Of a stretch of DNA of 58,251 nt, positions 20,928 through 30,607 are shown piece by piece (positions within the stretch are counted from its first letter, which is position 1; each line of letters starts with the position of its first letter). Below the pieces are notes generated by a model. The model was given only the letters and a program-made list of their open reading frames with translations. It ran no database searches and had not been told where the DNA came from. This stretch comes from Bacillota bacterium (GTDB lineage: Bacteria > Bacillota > Limnochordia > DTU080): NCBI GenBank assembly GCA_012840225.1, contig DULU01000064.1, forward strand, positions 1 through 58,251. Direction: 5' to 3'. The position numbers were made by a program, and so were the translations under genes.

Positions 20928-21704
20928 ATGCCGGCATTGCCTATGGTTGATGTATTCGACGTCATTATCGTGGCCTATTTTATATATAGGCTGATGCTGA
21001 TCTTAAAGGGAACAAGGGCGACGGCCATCATCAAAGGTTTGGCCATCCTCTTTATTGCCAATGCTATTGCCCGCTATGCCGGGTTCCGCACGGTGACCTG
21101 GATATTGACCCAGGGCACCACGGTGGTGTTGGTGGCCTTGCCCATCGTTTTTTACCCTGAGCTGCGCCGGGCACTGGAGCATTTGGGCCGGGGTCAGCTG
21201 TTCAGCCGGCTGACCGCCTTCGGCCAGAGCGATACCAAAAATGTGATCGATGCCGTGGTGAGGGCGGCCCGTATCTTGTCCCAGGCGCGCACCGGGGCGC
21301 TCATCGTGTTCGAGCGCGAGGTCGGCCTGGAGGAATATATTGAATCGGGTGTGCAGATCGACGGAGCCATCTCCAGCGAGCTGCTGCTGAATATTTTCAC
21401 CCCGCTCACCCCCCTCCACGACGGGGCGGTGATCATCCGGGGCAACCGCATTGTCTCGGCAGGCAGTTTCCTGCCCCTCACCGATGCCGCCCTGCCGCCG
21501 GAACTCGGCACCCGGCATCGGGCCGCCGTGGGGGTGACGGAGGTGTCCGACTGTGTGGTGGTGGTGGTCTCCGAGGAAACCGGCACCATCACCATAGCCG
21601 AGGGCGGAGCTTTGCGCCGCAACCTGGATGAAAACCAACTGCGCGCCGAGCTGACTCAAGCATTGGAGCATGCCGGCTCGCTGTGGCGGGGGTGGTTTAA
21701 ATGA
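20928..21704 (+). CDS. cdaA: Membrane diadenylate cyclase
   Basis: Makes cyclic di-AMP from two ATP. The first 90 residues hold three hydrophobic segments; the catalytic DAC domain follows with HDGAVII near 164 and GTRHRAAVG near 196, the two signature motifs. 258 residues, ATG behind AGGAAAGGGAG. It overlaps cdaR by 4 bases and is followed by glmM, the conserved cdaA-cdaR-glmM order in which CdaR and GlmM modulate cyclase activity. The gap from cimA is only 42 bases with no clear terminator. Confidence 0.96.
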   Translation: MPALPMVDVFDVIIVAYFIYRLMLILKGTRATAIIKGLAILFIANAIARYAGFRTVTWILTQGTTVVLVALPIVFYPELRRALEHLGRGQLFSRLTAFGQSDTKNVIDAVVRAARILSQARTGALIVFEREVGLEEYIESGVQIDGAISSELLLNIFTPLTPLHDGAVIIRGNRIVSAGSFLPLTDAALPPELGTRHRAAVGVTEVSDCVVVVVSEETGTITIAEGGALRRNLDENQLRAELTQALEHAGSLWRGWFK

Positions 21705-22477
21705 AGTGGCGCTGGCGCCGGCCGGACTGGCTTAAGATCAAATCTCTTACCTTACCGAAAAGAATAGCCATGAAGATGCCTCCCGACCTGTCGCTCCGCC
21801 TTTTGGCCCTGCTTTTGGCCATCGCTTTATGGTTTGTCGCCACCGGCGAGCGCAGCAATCTGGAGGGTGGCTTCGAGGAAAGAGTGGTCAAGGCGGCGGT
21901 GAACGTGGTGGGGGTGGACGGCGATCTGGCGGTGACGGCTAAGCCGGAGCCGGTGGAGGTGCGCCTGCGCCTGCCGAAAGGCACAGTATTGGGTGAAGTG
22001 GAAGCCAAGGCCGATATGACCGGTCGCCGGCAGGGCGAGCACAGCGTGCCGGTGACGGTGGTCCCGCCGCTGCGGGGCAGCATCCTGGCGGTCGAGCCGC
22101 CCACGGTGACGGTGAAGCTGGAGAAAAATGTCAGCCTGAAATATGCCGTGGAGACGGCGGTCATCGGCATCCCGGCCGGGGTTCCCATCCTGGTACAGGA
22201 TCCGGAGCCTGCCACCGCCACTCTGATCGGGCCGGAAAGCAAGATGGTTAAAGTGGCCAGGGTGATGGCTACGGTAATATATAGACCGGGGAATTTCACC
22301 AACACGGTGGAGATCAGGGCTTTTGACGCTTCGGGGCGTGAGGTGACAGATCTGGTGGTCTCTCCCGACAAAGCCCGCGTCACGGTGCGCACCTTGACCG
22401 GCAGTCCCTCGCCGGGAGGTATGGGCAGTGCAGGAAGCATGGGAAGCGCAGGGCCGGGAGGCACAGGAGGCACATGA
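21701..22477 (+). CDS. cdaR: CdaA regulator, YbbR-domain protein
   Basis: Single-pass protein with an N-terminal membrane segment (LRLLALLLAIALWFVATGE, about 31-49) and extracellular YbbR repeats; known family members modulate CdaA. Its ATG overlaps the cdaA stop in an ATGA. 258 residues, shorter than B. subtilis CdaR, with room for about two YbbR domains. The C-terminal 24 residues are a Gly/Ser/Met repeat (SAGSMGSAGPGG) with no equivalent in the domain, and may be a recent repeat expansion. Confidence 0.9.
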   Translation: MKWRWRRPDWLKIKSLTLPKRIAMKMPPDLSLRLLALLLAIALWFVATGERSNLEGGFEERVVKAAVNVVGVDGDLAVTAKPEPVEVRLRLPKGTVLGEVEAKADMTGRRQGEHSVPVTVVPPLRGSILAVEPPTVTVKLEKNVSLKYAVETAVIGIPAGVPILVQDPEPATATLIGPESKMVKVARVMATVIYRPGNFTNTVEIRAFDASGREVTDLVVSPDKARVTVRTLTGSPSPGGMGSAGSMGSAGPGGTGGT

Positions 22478-22532
22478 GGCGGCGAAGGCAGGCCCCGGCC
22501 GCGACTGGTAATATTAGGTAAAGGAGAATCTG

Positions 22533-23855
22533 ATGGGACGACTGTTCGGTACCGACGGTGTGCGCGGCGTGGCCAACCGGGGATTAACGCCTGAGCTGGC
22601 GTTGTCTTTAGGGCGGAGTGCCGCCAAAATACTGAAACAAGGAAAGAGCGGCGAGATATATATCGGGCGAGACACCCGCATTTCCGGCGACATGCTGGAA
22701 GCCGCTTTGGTGGCCGGCATCACCTCGGCCGGGGCTAATGCGGTTTTGCTCGGTGTGGTGCCGACCCCCGGGGTGGCCCACCTGGTGCGGGCGGAAGGTG
22801 CTTTGGCCGGCGTGGTGATCTCCGCTTCCCACAACCCTATGGAAGATAACGGCATCAAATTTTTCTCCGGCGACGGCTTTAAGTTGTCCGACGAGCTGGA
22901 GGATGAAATTGCCGCCCGTCTGGAGGACAGGAGCAATTTGCCCATCGGCCGGGAGATCGGCCGGGTGAGGCGCGATGAAGAAGCCTGGCTGAGATATGGC
23001 CGCCATCTGGCCGGTTTGGGCGTCCCGCTCCATGGTTTGCGGGTGGTGGTGGATTGCGCCAACGGCGCCGCCTGGCAGGTGGCGCCATGGGTGCTCAGGG
23101 AGTTGGGGGCCGATTGCCTAGCCATCAATGCGGCGCCCAACGGCATAAACATCAATGTCGGCTGCGGCTCTACCCATCCTGAGCAGTTGCAGCAAGCCGT
23201 TTTGGCTCATGGGGCGCAGGTGGGGCTGGCCCATGACGGCGATGCCGATCGCTTGATCGCCGTGGACGAGAAGGGACAGGTGGTTAACGGCGATCAGATC
23301 CTGGCCATCTGCGCCCTCCACGATCTGGAAAAAGGCCTCTTGCCGAAAAACACCGTGGCCGCCACCGTCTACAGCAATCTGGGGCTGCATCTGGCCCTGA
23401 AGGCCCGGGGCGGCAAGGTTTTGGTGACCAAGGCGGGAGACCGCTATGTGCTGGAAGCCATGTTGCGGGAAAACCTGAAACTGGGCGGCGAGCAATCCGG
23501 CCACGTGATCTTCCTCGATTATTCCACCACCGGGGACGGCATCATTACGGCTTTGCAGCTATTGCGCATCATGATCAGGAGCGGCCGGCCACTGTCGGAG
23601 TTGGCGGCGCAGATGCCTATGGTACCGCAGGTGCTGCTCAATGTGCCGGTGAGATCAAAGGCCTGGGAGGGGAATCCGGCCATCCAGGAAGTGATCGGCC
23701 GGGTGGCCGGTCGCCTGGGAGGGGACGGGCGCATCTTTGTGCGCTCTTCGGGTACGGAATCCCTGATCAGGGTGTTGGCCGAAGGGCTGGAAGAAGATCT
23801 GGTGAAAGAAGCTGCGGCCGAGGTGGCCGCAGTGATAAAAAGGGAGTTAGGCTGA
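22533..23855 (+). CDS. glmM: Phosphoglucosamine mutase
   Basis: Converts glucosamine 6-phosphate to glucosamine 1-phosphate for UDP-GlcNAc and peptidoglycan. Starts with GRLFGTDGVRGVANRG; the phosphoserine loop is SASHNPMEDNGIKFF (near residue 98), the metal loop DGDADR (near 236), and the phosphate-binding VRSSGTESLIRV near the end. 440 residues, ATG after AAAGGAGAA. It is a known partner and inhibitor of CdaA in other Firmicutes, in line with the gene order. Confidence 0.97.
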   Translation: MGRLFGTDGVRGVANRGLTPELALSLGRSAAKILKQGKSGEIYIGRDTRISGDMLEAALVAGITSAGANAVLLGVVPTPGVAHLVRAEGALAGVVISASHNPMEDNGIKFFSGDGFKLSDELEDEIAARLEDRSNLPIGREIGRVRRDEEAWLRYGRHLAGLGVPLHGLRVVVDCANGAAWQVAPWVLRELGADCLAINAAPNGININVGCGSTHPEQLQQAVLAHGAQVGLAHDGDADRLIAVDEKGQVVNGDQILAICALHDLEKGLLPKNTVAATVYSNLGLHLALKARGGKVLVTKAGDRYVLEAMLRENLKLGGEQSGHVIFLDYSTTGDGIITALQLLRIMIRSGRPLSELAAQMPMVPQVLLNVPVRSKAWEGNPAIQEVIGRVAGRLGGDGRIFVRSSGTESLIRVLAEGLEEDLVKEAAAEVAAVIKRELG

Positions 23856-23856
23856 T

Positions 23857-24261
23857 TTGGTGGTGGCCGTTGGCGTCGATTTGACGGAAGTGGATCGCAT
23901 CGCCTACCTGGCGGAAAGGTATGGGACGCGCTTTCTGGGCCGCATTTTCACGGCTGCCGAACAGGAACTGTGCGGCGGAGACAGCCGGCGGCTCGCCGGC
24001 CGCTTTGCCGCCAAGGAAGCAGTGATGAAAGCGCTGGGCACGGGCTGGGCGCTGGGCGTCGGCTGGCAGGATATCCATATCGGCAACCGGGAGGGCGGTG
24101 CGCCGGTGGTCCATCTCACCGGCAAGGCGGCCGAGGTGGCCGCCGCCCGCGGCATCAGCAGATGGCACCTCAGCCTGAGTCACACCGCCACCGCCGCCAT
24201 AGCCATGGTGGTGGCAGAAGGAGAAGATGGTTTTTGCGGGTGGTCACCGGACAAGAAATGA
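23857..24261 (+). CDS. acpS: Holo-[acyl-carrier-protein] synthase
   Basis: Transfers phosphopantetheine from CoA to acyl carrier protein. VGVDLTEVDRI holds the metal-binding Asp, and RFAAKEAVMKALGTG the second acidic site. 134 residues. Start is TTG 23857, two bases after the glmM stop; GTG codons 23860 and 23863 are possible too, all behind AGGGAG. The 3' end overlaps the start of the next gene by 28 bases. Confidence 0.92.
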   Translation: MVVAVGVDLTEVDRIAYLAERYGTRFLGRIFTAAEQELCGGDSRRLAGRFAAKEAVMKALGTGWALGVGWQDIHIGNREGGAPVVHLTGKAAEVAAARGISRWHLSLSHTATAAIAMVVAEGEDGFCGWSPDKK

Positions 24262-25823
24262 AAGAGATAGATGCCGCCGCCATCGCCGGAGGGCTGCCCG
24301 GCACCGCTTTGATGGAAGCGGCCGGAGCGGCGGCAGCTAAAGCGGCAGTCGCCATGCTCGGAGCCGACCCGGAGCGGCGGCGGGTGGTCATATTGTGCGG
24401 TACGGGCAACAATGGTGGCGACGGTTTGGTAGCCGCCAGGTATCTGCTCAACCGGAAAATCGGGGTGCAAGTCTTTCTGGCCGCGGCTCCCGACCGATAC
24501 AAAGGCGATGCCGCCCGCTTTTACGCTGCGCTGCGGGATATGGCGGGCTGTGCCGTTGCCGTGGCTCCCGGGGTGGATGCCTTGCATCAGGCTTTATCGG
24601 GTGCCGATCTGATCATCGACGCCATGCTGGGCACCGGCATCAGGGGAGCGCCCGGCGAACCATATAATAGCTGGATCAGGATGGTAAACGCCCTGAAAGC
24701 CGCAGGTCGGGCAGTGCTCTCGCTCGACATCCCTTCCGGGGTGGAGGCCGACACCGGTGCGGTTCCCGGCGAAGCCGTCAGGGCCGACACGACGATCACA
24801 TTCGCCCTGCCCAAGCTGGGCTTATTGCTATATCCAGGCGCAGCATATACCGGGCGCCTGGAAGTGGCCGATATCGGCATCCCCTATAGCTGGCTGGAAA
24901 GCTGGGACGGCGGGGGAGAAAGCCTGATGCGGCGGCTCATCACCGCAGAGGAGATCGCCTCCCTCTTGCGGAGGCGCCCGGCCAATGCGCACAAGGGGCA
25001 TTTCGGCAAAGTGGCGGTGGTAGCCGGCTCGCAGGGCATGGCCGGAGCAGCGGAACTCACGGTGACGGCGGCTTTGCGCGGCGGAGCCGGCCTGGTCACC
25101 TGGGTCGGACCAGCTTCCCTCTGGCCGGTGATGGCCACGAAATTGACGGAGGCCACCACTTCCGGCTTAGCGGAAGATGCCGCCGCGCCGGGGTGCCTCG
25201 GCACGGCCGCCGTTCCCGCCGTGATCGAGCTGATGGCGGCCTGCGATGTCCTAGCTCTCGGACCGGGGCTGGGCCGGCGGCCGGCGACGCTCTCCTTTGT
25301 GCGGGAAGTTTGTGCCGCAGTGGGGAAACCTATAGTGGTGGATGCGGACGCCCTCTACGCCCTGCCGGCGGAGAGGTCCGTCCTGGCGGCCGAAAGGCGG
25401 AAGAAGGAGGCGCCTTGGGTGTTGACGCCTCATCCCGGGGAAGCAGCTCACCTCCTCGGTCAAAGCATAGCCGAGGTCGAGAAGGACAGGGTGGGAGCGG
25501 CACTGGCTTTGGCCCGCGGATATCGCTGCATCGCTGTCCTGAAAGGGGTGCCCACCTTGGTCGCCGATGCGGAAGGCCGGTATCTCTTCCTCAACAGCAC
25601 AGGCAATCCCGGCATGGCCACCGGCGGTTCCGGCGACTGCTTGACAGGCCTTGTGGCCGCCTTTTTGGCCCAGGGGATGGCACCGCTCAAAGCGGCGGAG
25701 GCAGCTGTTTATTTCCACGGCCGCGCCGGTGACCTGGCGGCGGAGCAAAAGGGAATCACCGGTCTGACGGCCGGCGACATTGCCGCTTATCTGCCGGCGG
25801 CCATCAAAACCGTGTGGGAATAA
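24234..25823 (+). CDS. nnr: Bifunctional NAD(P)H-hydrate repair enzyme (epimerase/dehydratase)
   Basis: Repairs hydrated NADH and NADPH. The N-terminal YjeF_N/NnrE epimerase domain (about 1-215) shows CGTGNNGGDGLVAARYL; the C-terminal NnrD kinase-like dehydratase (about 235-525) shows NAHKGHFGKVAVVAGS and GNPGMATGGSGDCLTG. The frame is open far upstream inside acpS, but the real start is TTG 24234 (MRVVTGQEM), ten bases after AAGGAG; GTG 24240 is the alternative. 529 residues. acpS-nnr-alr is a common Firmicutes order. Confidence 0.95.
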   Translation: MRVVTGQEMKEIDAAAIAGGLPGTALMEAAGAAAAKAAVAMLGADPERRRVVILCGTGNNGGDGLVAARYLLNRKIGVQVFLAAAPDRYKGDAARFYAALRDMAGCAVAVAPGVDALHQALSGADLIIDAMLGTGIRGAPGEPYNSWIRMVNALKAAGRAVLSLDIPSGVEADTGAVPGEAVRADTTITFALPKLGLLLYPGAAYTGRLEVADIGIPYSWLESWDGGGESLMRRLITAEEIASLLRRRPANAHKGHFGKVAVVAGSQGMAGAAELTVTAALRGGAGLVTWVGPASLWPVMATKLTEATTSGLAEDAAAPGCLGTAAVPAVIELMAACDVLALGPGLGRRPATLSFVREVCAAVGKPIVVDADALYALPAERSVLAAERRKKEAPWVLTPHPGEAAHLLGQSIAEVEKDRVGAALALARGYRCIAVLKGVPTLVADAEGRYLFLNSTGNPGMATGGSGDCLTGLVAAFLAQGMAPLKAAEAAVYFHGRAGDLAAEQKGITGLTAGDIAAYLPAAIKTVWE

Positions 25824-25895
25824 TATATAAAAAATCATGACAATGGGGGTCTTTCCTTGAGAATATCAGGAGTCCAAAGGCGGGGTTCGCCGGCA

Positions 25896-27050
25896 ATGAG
25901 CGAGCCCCGTCCCCTTTGGGTAGAAATAGATCTGGCGGCGATCCGCCATAATGTCCGGCAGCTTTTGGCGGCTAATAAGGGACGGGCTTTGCTGGCGGTG
26001 GTGAAGGCCGATGCCTATGGCCACGGAGCTATTGAAGTGGCCCGGGTCGCTCTTTCCGCCGGCGCCGCCTGGCTGGGGGTGGTTTCTGCCGAAGAAGGAG
26101 CGGCCTTACGCCGGGCCGGCATTACGGCGCCGATCCTGATCCTGGGAGCCTTTTTCCCCGGAGAGGAGTCATTTATCTTCTCCCACCGCCTGACGCCGGC
26201 CGTGGCTACGGAAGAGTCGCTGGTGTCTCTCTGCCGGTGGGCGGCGACCCGGACCGGCGGCGAGCCGCCCACCGTGCATCTCAAAGTGGATACGGGCATG
26301 GGCCGGCTCGGCTTCAGATTGCCGGAGGTGGTCAGGGCCGCCGGGACGCTTGCCGCTCACGGGGTGCGCATCGACGGCTTGTTCACCCATCTGGCCACTG
26401 CCGACGAAGCCGACTTGGCTTATGCACACCAGCAATTAGCCGCTTTCGCCGAAATCCGGCGCCGCCTCCTGGAGCGGGGCATCGCGCCGCGCTGGCTCCA
26501 TGCCGGGAACAGCGCCGCTTTGGCGCGATTGCCCATGGCGGAAGACAACATGGTCAGGAGCGGTATCTCTCTCTATGGGCTCTACCCCTCGCCCGCCGTG
26601 CCGCCCTGCCTGGATCTGCGGCCGGCCCTCTCCTTTAAGGCGAGAGTGGTGGCGGTAAGGCGCCTGCCGGCGGGGAGCACCGTGAGCTACGGCGCCACCT
26701 ATGTGACCAAGCGGGAGACGAATATCGTCACCTTGCCGGTCGGCTATGCCGACGGTTACAACCGCCTCTTCAGCAATAAAGGACAGGTATTGCTGGGCGG
26801 TAAAAAATTTCCCATTGCCGGGCGGATCACCATGAATCTGTGCATGGTGGATGCCGGCGATCATGAGGTCAAGGTGGGGGAGGAAGCGGTGCTACTGGGC
26901 CGGCAGGGCGATGAAGCCGTCACCGCCGACGACCTGGCCGCCGCCGCCGGCACCATCAATTACGAGATCCTATGTATGATCGGCCGCCACGTGCCGCGCC
27001 TCTATATCGATAGCGCAAGAGAGGCGGACGATCAGAAGACGCCCAGATAA
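25896..27050 (+). CDS. alr: Alanine racemase
   Basis: Interconverts L- and D-alanine for peptidoglycan. The PLP lysine is in AVVKADAYGHG (K37 from this start); the second catalytic tyrosine is in STVSYGATYVT. The conserved start is PLWVEIDLAAIRHNV. ATG 25896 gives 384 residues; TTG 25857, six bases after GGGGGT, would add 13 residues and is equally possible. The last 19 bases overlap the end of glnA on the other strand. Confidence 0.95.
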   Translation: MSEPRPLWVEIDLAAIRHNVRQLLAANKGRALLAVVKADAYGHGAIEVARVALSAGAAWLGVVSAEEGAALRRAGITAPILILGAFFPGEESFIFSHRLTPAVATEESLVSLCRWAATRTGGEPPTVHLKVDTGMGRLGFRLPEVVRAAGTLAAHGVRIDGLFTHLATADEADLAYAHQQLAAFAEIRRRLLERGIAPRWLHAGNSAALARLPMAEDNMVRSGISLYGLYPSPAVPPCLDLRPALSFKARVVAVRRLPAGSTVSYGATYVTKRETNIVTLPVGYADGYNRLFSNKGQVLLGGKKFPIAGRITMNLCMVDAGDHEVKVGEEAVLLGRQGDEAVTADDLAAAAGTINYEILCMIGRHVPRLYIDSAREADDQKTPR

Positions 27051-28369
27051 TGATCAAGCTCCCACTGGTGCACCTGTGAGCGGTAATGCTCCCACTCGAT
27101 GCGCTTGGCCTCGAGGAGGCGACTCGATATATGCTCACCCAGGGCGCTTTGCACCACCGGATCGGCGGCAAAGGCGGCGATGGCCTCTTCCAGGCTGGCG
27201 GGCAGATTATTGATACCCTTGGCCCGGCGCTCTTCCGGGGTCATGTGGTAGATGTTCCCGTTCAGGGAAGGCGGCGGCTCAATGCCGTTTTTTATCCCGT
27301 CCAGACCGGCTTTGATGATCGCGGCAAAAGCCAGATAAGGATTGCAGGACGGGTCGGGTGAGCGCAGCTCCATGCGCGTACCTTTCCCCCTGGTGGTAGG
27401 CACCCGGATCAAGGCGCTGCGGTTCTGGGCCGACCAGGAGATATAAACCGGGGCCTCAAAACCGGGCACCAACCGCTTGTAGGAGTTGACTAAAGGATTG
27501 GTGACCAGGGTGATACCCGGAGCGTGATGCAACAGCCCGCCGATGAAGTGCCGGCAGGTGTCGGAGAGCTCAAATTCCTTATCCGGATCGTAGAAAGCGT
27601 TCCGGCCGTCGGCGCCGTAAAGCGAAATATTCGTATGCATGCCGCTGCCGCAGATACCGTAAATGGGTTTCGGCATGAAAGTGGCATGCAAGCCGTGCTG
27701 GGCGGCGATGGCCCGGGTGGCGAATTTGAAGGTGGCCACCCTGTCGGCGGCGACCAAGGCATCGTCATATTTAAAGTCGATTTCATGCTGGCCGCGGGCC
27801 ACTTCGTGATGGGAGGCCTCCACTTCAAAGCCCATCTCTTCCAGGGCCAGCACGATGTCGCGGCGGGCATCTTCGCCCTTGTCCACCGGCCCGAGGTCGA
27901 AATAGCTGCCCTCATCGTTGGTGATGGGCACGGGTCGTCCGTCCTCATTCCTTTTGAACAGGAAAAATTCGCATTCCGGCCCGATCATCACGGAAAAGCC
28001 CATGCTGCGGGCTTCTTTGAGCACCTGGCGCAGGGCGTAGCGAGGATCGCCGGGGAAAGGCTGGTCGTTGGGTAAATAGACGTCGCAGATCAGGCGGCCG
28101 ACGGTGCCTTTGTCGTTGGGATGCCATTTGAAAGTGGTAAAGGTGCTGTAATCCGGCCGCAGTTTCATATCGGATTCCTCGATGCGGGTGAATCCTTCAA
28201 TGGACGAGCCGTCGAAATAGATCTCGTTGTTCAGCGCTTTCTCCAGTTGGCTGACGGGAATGGCCACATTTTTCAGTATGCCGAGAATGTCGGTGAATTG
28301 CAGGCGGATAAACTTCACGTTTTCCTTTGCCGCCCGGCGGAGAATCTCCTCTTTGATTTGCGCTTTCAA
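27032..28369 (-). CDS. glnA: Glutamine synthetase, type I
   Basis: Makes glutamine from glutamate, ammonia and ATP. 445 residues, the short GSI-alpha form of Firmicutes, without an adenylylation-site insert. Motifs: YFDGSSIEGF, the metal-site MIGPECEFFLF, HHEVARGQHEIDF, and KPIYGICGSGMHTNISL. The start is TTG with AGGAGG eight bases upstream. It is the only reverse-strand gene between 1 and 56 kb. No glnR or other regulator lies beside it. Confidence 0.97.
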   Translation of the reverse strand: MKAQIKEEILRRAAKENVKFIRLQFTDILGILKNVAIPVSQLEKALNNEIYFDGSSIEGFTRIEESDMKLRPDYSTFTTFKWHPNDKGTVGRLICDVYLPNDQPFPGDPRYALRQVLKEARSMGFSVMIGPECEFFLFKRNEDGRPVPITNDEGSYFDLGPVDKGEDARRDIVLALEEMGFEVEASHHEVARGQHEIDFKYDDALVAADRVATFKFATRAIAAQHGLHATFMPKPIYGICGSGMHTNISLYGADGRNAFYDPDKEFELSDTCRHFIGGLLHHAPGITLVTNPLVNSYKRLVPGFEAPVYISWSAQNRSALIRVPTTRGKGTRMELRSPDPSCNPYLAFAAIIKAGLDGIKNGIEPPPSLNGNIYHMTPEERRAKGINNLPASLEEAIAAFAADPVVQSALGEHISSRLLEAKRIEWEHYRSQVHQWELDHYLGVF

Positions 28370-28429
28370 CTGAACTACCTCCTAGAGTGAGCTCCTGATA
28401 AAGCCAAAGCACCGTCTCCGGCAGCCAAC

Positions 28430-28462
28430 TTTATCAACATAACAATGATATTATAATGTCAA
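28430..28462. promoter_or_regulatory. Overlapping divergent promoter elements between glnA and the debranching enzyme
   Basis: An AT-rich patch in GC-rich surroundings. On the minus strand TTGACA (28462-28457) is followed, after 15 bases, by TATGTT, pointing to glnA. On the plus strand TTTATC (28430-28435), a 16-base spacer and a perfect TATAAT (28452-28457) point to the debranching enzyme. The two overlap, so they may exclude each other. Spacings are not ideal. Confidence 0.4.
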
Positions 28463-28584
28463 GAGCCTGCCGGTCAATACAAACACCTGGAGCTCCCGGG
28501 AGCCGGTTAATGTGGCGGTACCTGCGGCACAATAAAACCATCAGGTCAGGCGGCCAAACCGGCCGGCAGAAAGGTGAGTGGCAG

Positions 28585-30600
28585 GTGCGCACAATTGATA
28601 CCTACGGCATCTCGGGAGCGGAAGCCCAGGATCCGCAGAAAGCAGGGGATCTGGAGTGGCTCGTCACCAATCACCTGGGTGGTTTCGCCTCCGGCACTGT
28701 GGCCGGAATGCCCACCCGGCGCTATCATGCCCTGTTGGTGGCCGCTCCCGCTCCTGAAGCCAGATGCGTTCTCCTTGCGCAGGTGCTTGAGACGGTGACG
28801 CAAAAAGGGTCCTCCTGGTCGCTTGGGGCTTTGCGCTTTCCGGATGTCTACCACCCGCAGGGGTTCCGCTATCTGCACCGCTTTCAGCCCTATCCTTATC
28901 CCACCTGGATCTATGCCGCCGCCGGCTGGCTTCTGGAGAAGAGCCTGGCCATGCTGCCCTACAAAAATGTGACCGTGGTGCATTATCGACTGCTCGACGC
29001 CCCCGGTCCTCTGCTCCTCACCTTGCAGCCTTTTGTGGCCATGCGGCATTATCATCATGTGCAGCAGGAGAAAGCCGGCCTCTACCAGCAGACGGCCAAA
29101 AGCGGCTGGCAGGTGATCCAGGGCCCTCCCGGCCTGCCGGAACTGTACCTGGCTTCGGAAGCTATATATCAGAAGGAAGAAACCTGGTGGCGGCGGATCA
29201 CCTATCGCCAGGAGGCGGAAAGAGGGCTGGAAGATGAGGAAGACTGGTTTGCCCCCGGCTTCTACAATATAGAATTACATCCCGGCGACTCCGTCCGGCT
29301 GGTGGCCGGCTCCGGTGACGACACAGGCGTTTTTCATAGCGGCCACCTGCTTTCACCCGCTGAGGCGGCCGGTGCCGCCTTCCGGCGCAGCCGGGCAAGG
29401 CAGGCGGAGCTCTTGGCCAAAGCCGGCCGGCCGGAGGGGGCCGCCGCCCAATTGGTATTGGCGGCCGATGATTTCATCATTAAGCGGGGGGAATTGGTGA
29501 GCGTCATTGCCGGCTACCCATGGTTCACCGACTGGGGGCGGGACACCATGATCTCCTTCCCCGGTCTGTTCTTGGCTACCGGGCGGGCCGACGAAGGCGG
29601 AGCGGTCCTGGCCACTTTTGCTTCTGCCGCCGAAGGCGGCTTGATACCCAACCGCTTTCCCGACATCAACATAAAGCCGGAGTTCAATGCCGTCGATGCT
29701 TCCCTGTGGTTTATATATGCCTGTTGGCAGTATGTCAAGTATACCGGCGAGATGGTGCTGGCTCACAACCTCTGGCCGGTCATCCGCCAGATACTTACCA
29801 GCTATCGCCAGGGCACCCGCTTCGGCATCCGGGCGGAAAAAAACGGCTTGCTCAGAGCGGGAGAGGAAGGGTATGCCTTAACCTGGATGGATGCCAAAGC
29901 CGGCGATTGGGTGGTCACGCCGCGCCGGGGATTGGCGGTGGAAGTGAATGCCTTATGGTATAATGCCCTGCGCTCGGCGGCCGATCTGGGGGCGGCCTGG
30001 GATCCCGCCTTTTGCTACCGCTGCCTGGAGCTGGCCGGGGAGGTGGAAAAACATTTTGTGCCGACCTTCTGGCTGCCTGAGGAGGGGTATCTGGCCGACG
30101 TGGTGGCCGACGACGGAACAGTTGACAAAAGCCTGCGGCCCAACCAACTCCTGGCCGTCAGCCTGCCCTTTCCTCTGCTCTCAGGTCATTTGGCCTGCCA
30201 GGTAGTGGAGACGGTGCACCGCCACCTCTTGACGCCGCTCGGTCCGGCCACCCTCTCACCCCTGGATGCCGATTTTCAACCGCTCTACCGGGGCAATCAG
30301 CGCACCAGAGACGCCGCCTACCATCAGGGTTGTGTCTGGCCGTGGTTGATGGGACCGTTTATCTCCGCATATAGGCGAGTCTATGGCCGCAGCGACAAAA
30401 CCGCCGCCATCTCCCGGCGGCTTTTGGCCCCGCTCCTCGATCATCTCTACACCGCCGGATTGGGACACATCTCGGAGATCTGCGACGGCGCTCCCCCGCA
30501 CTGGCCGAAAGGCTGTCCCTGGCAAGCCTGGAGCACGGCGGAGATGCTCCGGCTCTGGGTGGAAGAATTCGGGCGCGCTCCGCTGGAAATGACGCTATGA
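28585..30600 (+). CDS. Glycogen debranching enzyme, amylo-alpha-1,6-glucosidase type
   Basis: Hydrolyses alpha-1,6 branches of glycogen-like glucans; archaeal/bacterial GDE family. The N-terminal domain opens with EWLVTNHLGGFASGTVAG and GMPTRRYHALLV; the C-terminal (alpha/alpha)6 catalytic part holds YPWFTDWGRDTMISFPGL, EFNAVDASLWF, and YHQGCVWPWLMGPF. The frame is open to 28456, but GTG 28585 behind AAAGGTGAGTGG gives the family start; 671 residues. The PHP gene follows after 7 bases. Glycogen synthesis genes are not in the window. Confidence 0.9.
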   Translation: MRTIDTYGISGAEAQDPQKAGDLEWLVTNHLGGFASGTVAGMPTRRYHALLVAAPAPEARCVLLAQVLETVTQKGSSWSLGALRFPDVYHPQGFRYLHRFQPYPYPTWIYAAAGWLLEKSLAMLPYKNVTVVHYRLLDAPGPLLLTLQPFVAMRHYHHVQQEKAGLYQQTAKSGWQVIQGPPGLPELYLASEAIYQKEETWWRRITYRQEAERGLEDEEDWFAPGFYNIELHPGDSVRLVAGSGDDTGVFHSGHLLSPAEAAGAAFRRSRARQAELLAKAGRPEGAAAQLVLAADDFIIKRGELVSVIAGYPWFTDWGRDTMISFPGLFLATGRADEGGAVLATFASAAEGGLIPNRFPDINIKPEFNAVDASLWFIYACWQYVKYTGEMVLAHNLWPVIRQILTSYRQGTRFGIRAEKNGLLRAGEEGYALTWMDAKAGDWVVTPRRGLAVEVNALWYNALRSAADLGAAWDPAFCYRCLELAGEVEKHFVPTFWLPEEGYLADVVADDGTVDKSLRPNQLLAVSLPFPLLSGHLACQVVETVHRHLLTPLGPATLSPLDADFQPLYRGNQRTRDAAYHQGCVWPWLMGPFISAYRRVYGRSDKTAAISRRLLAPLLDHLYTAGLGHISEICDGAPPHWPKGCPWQAWSTAEMLRLWVEEFGRAPLEMTL

Positions 30601-30607
30601 TGATGGT

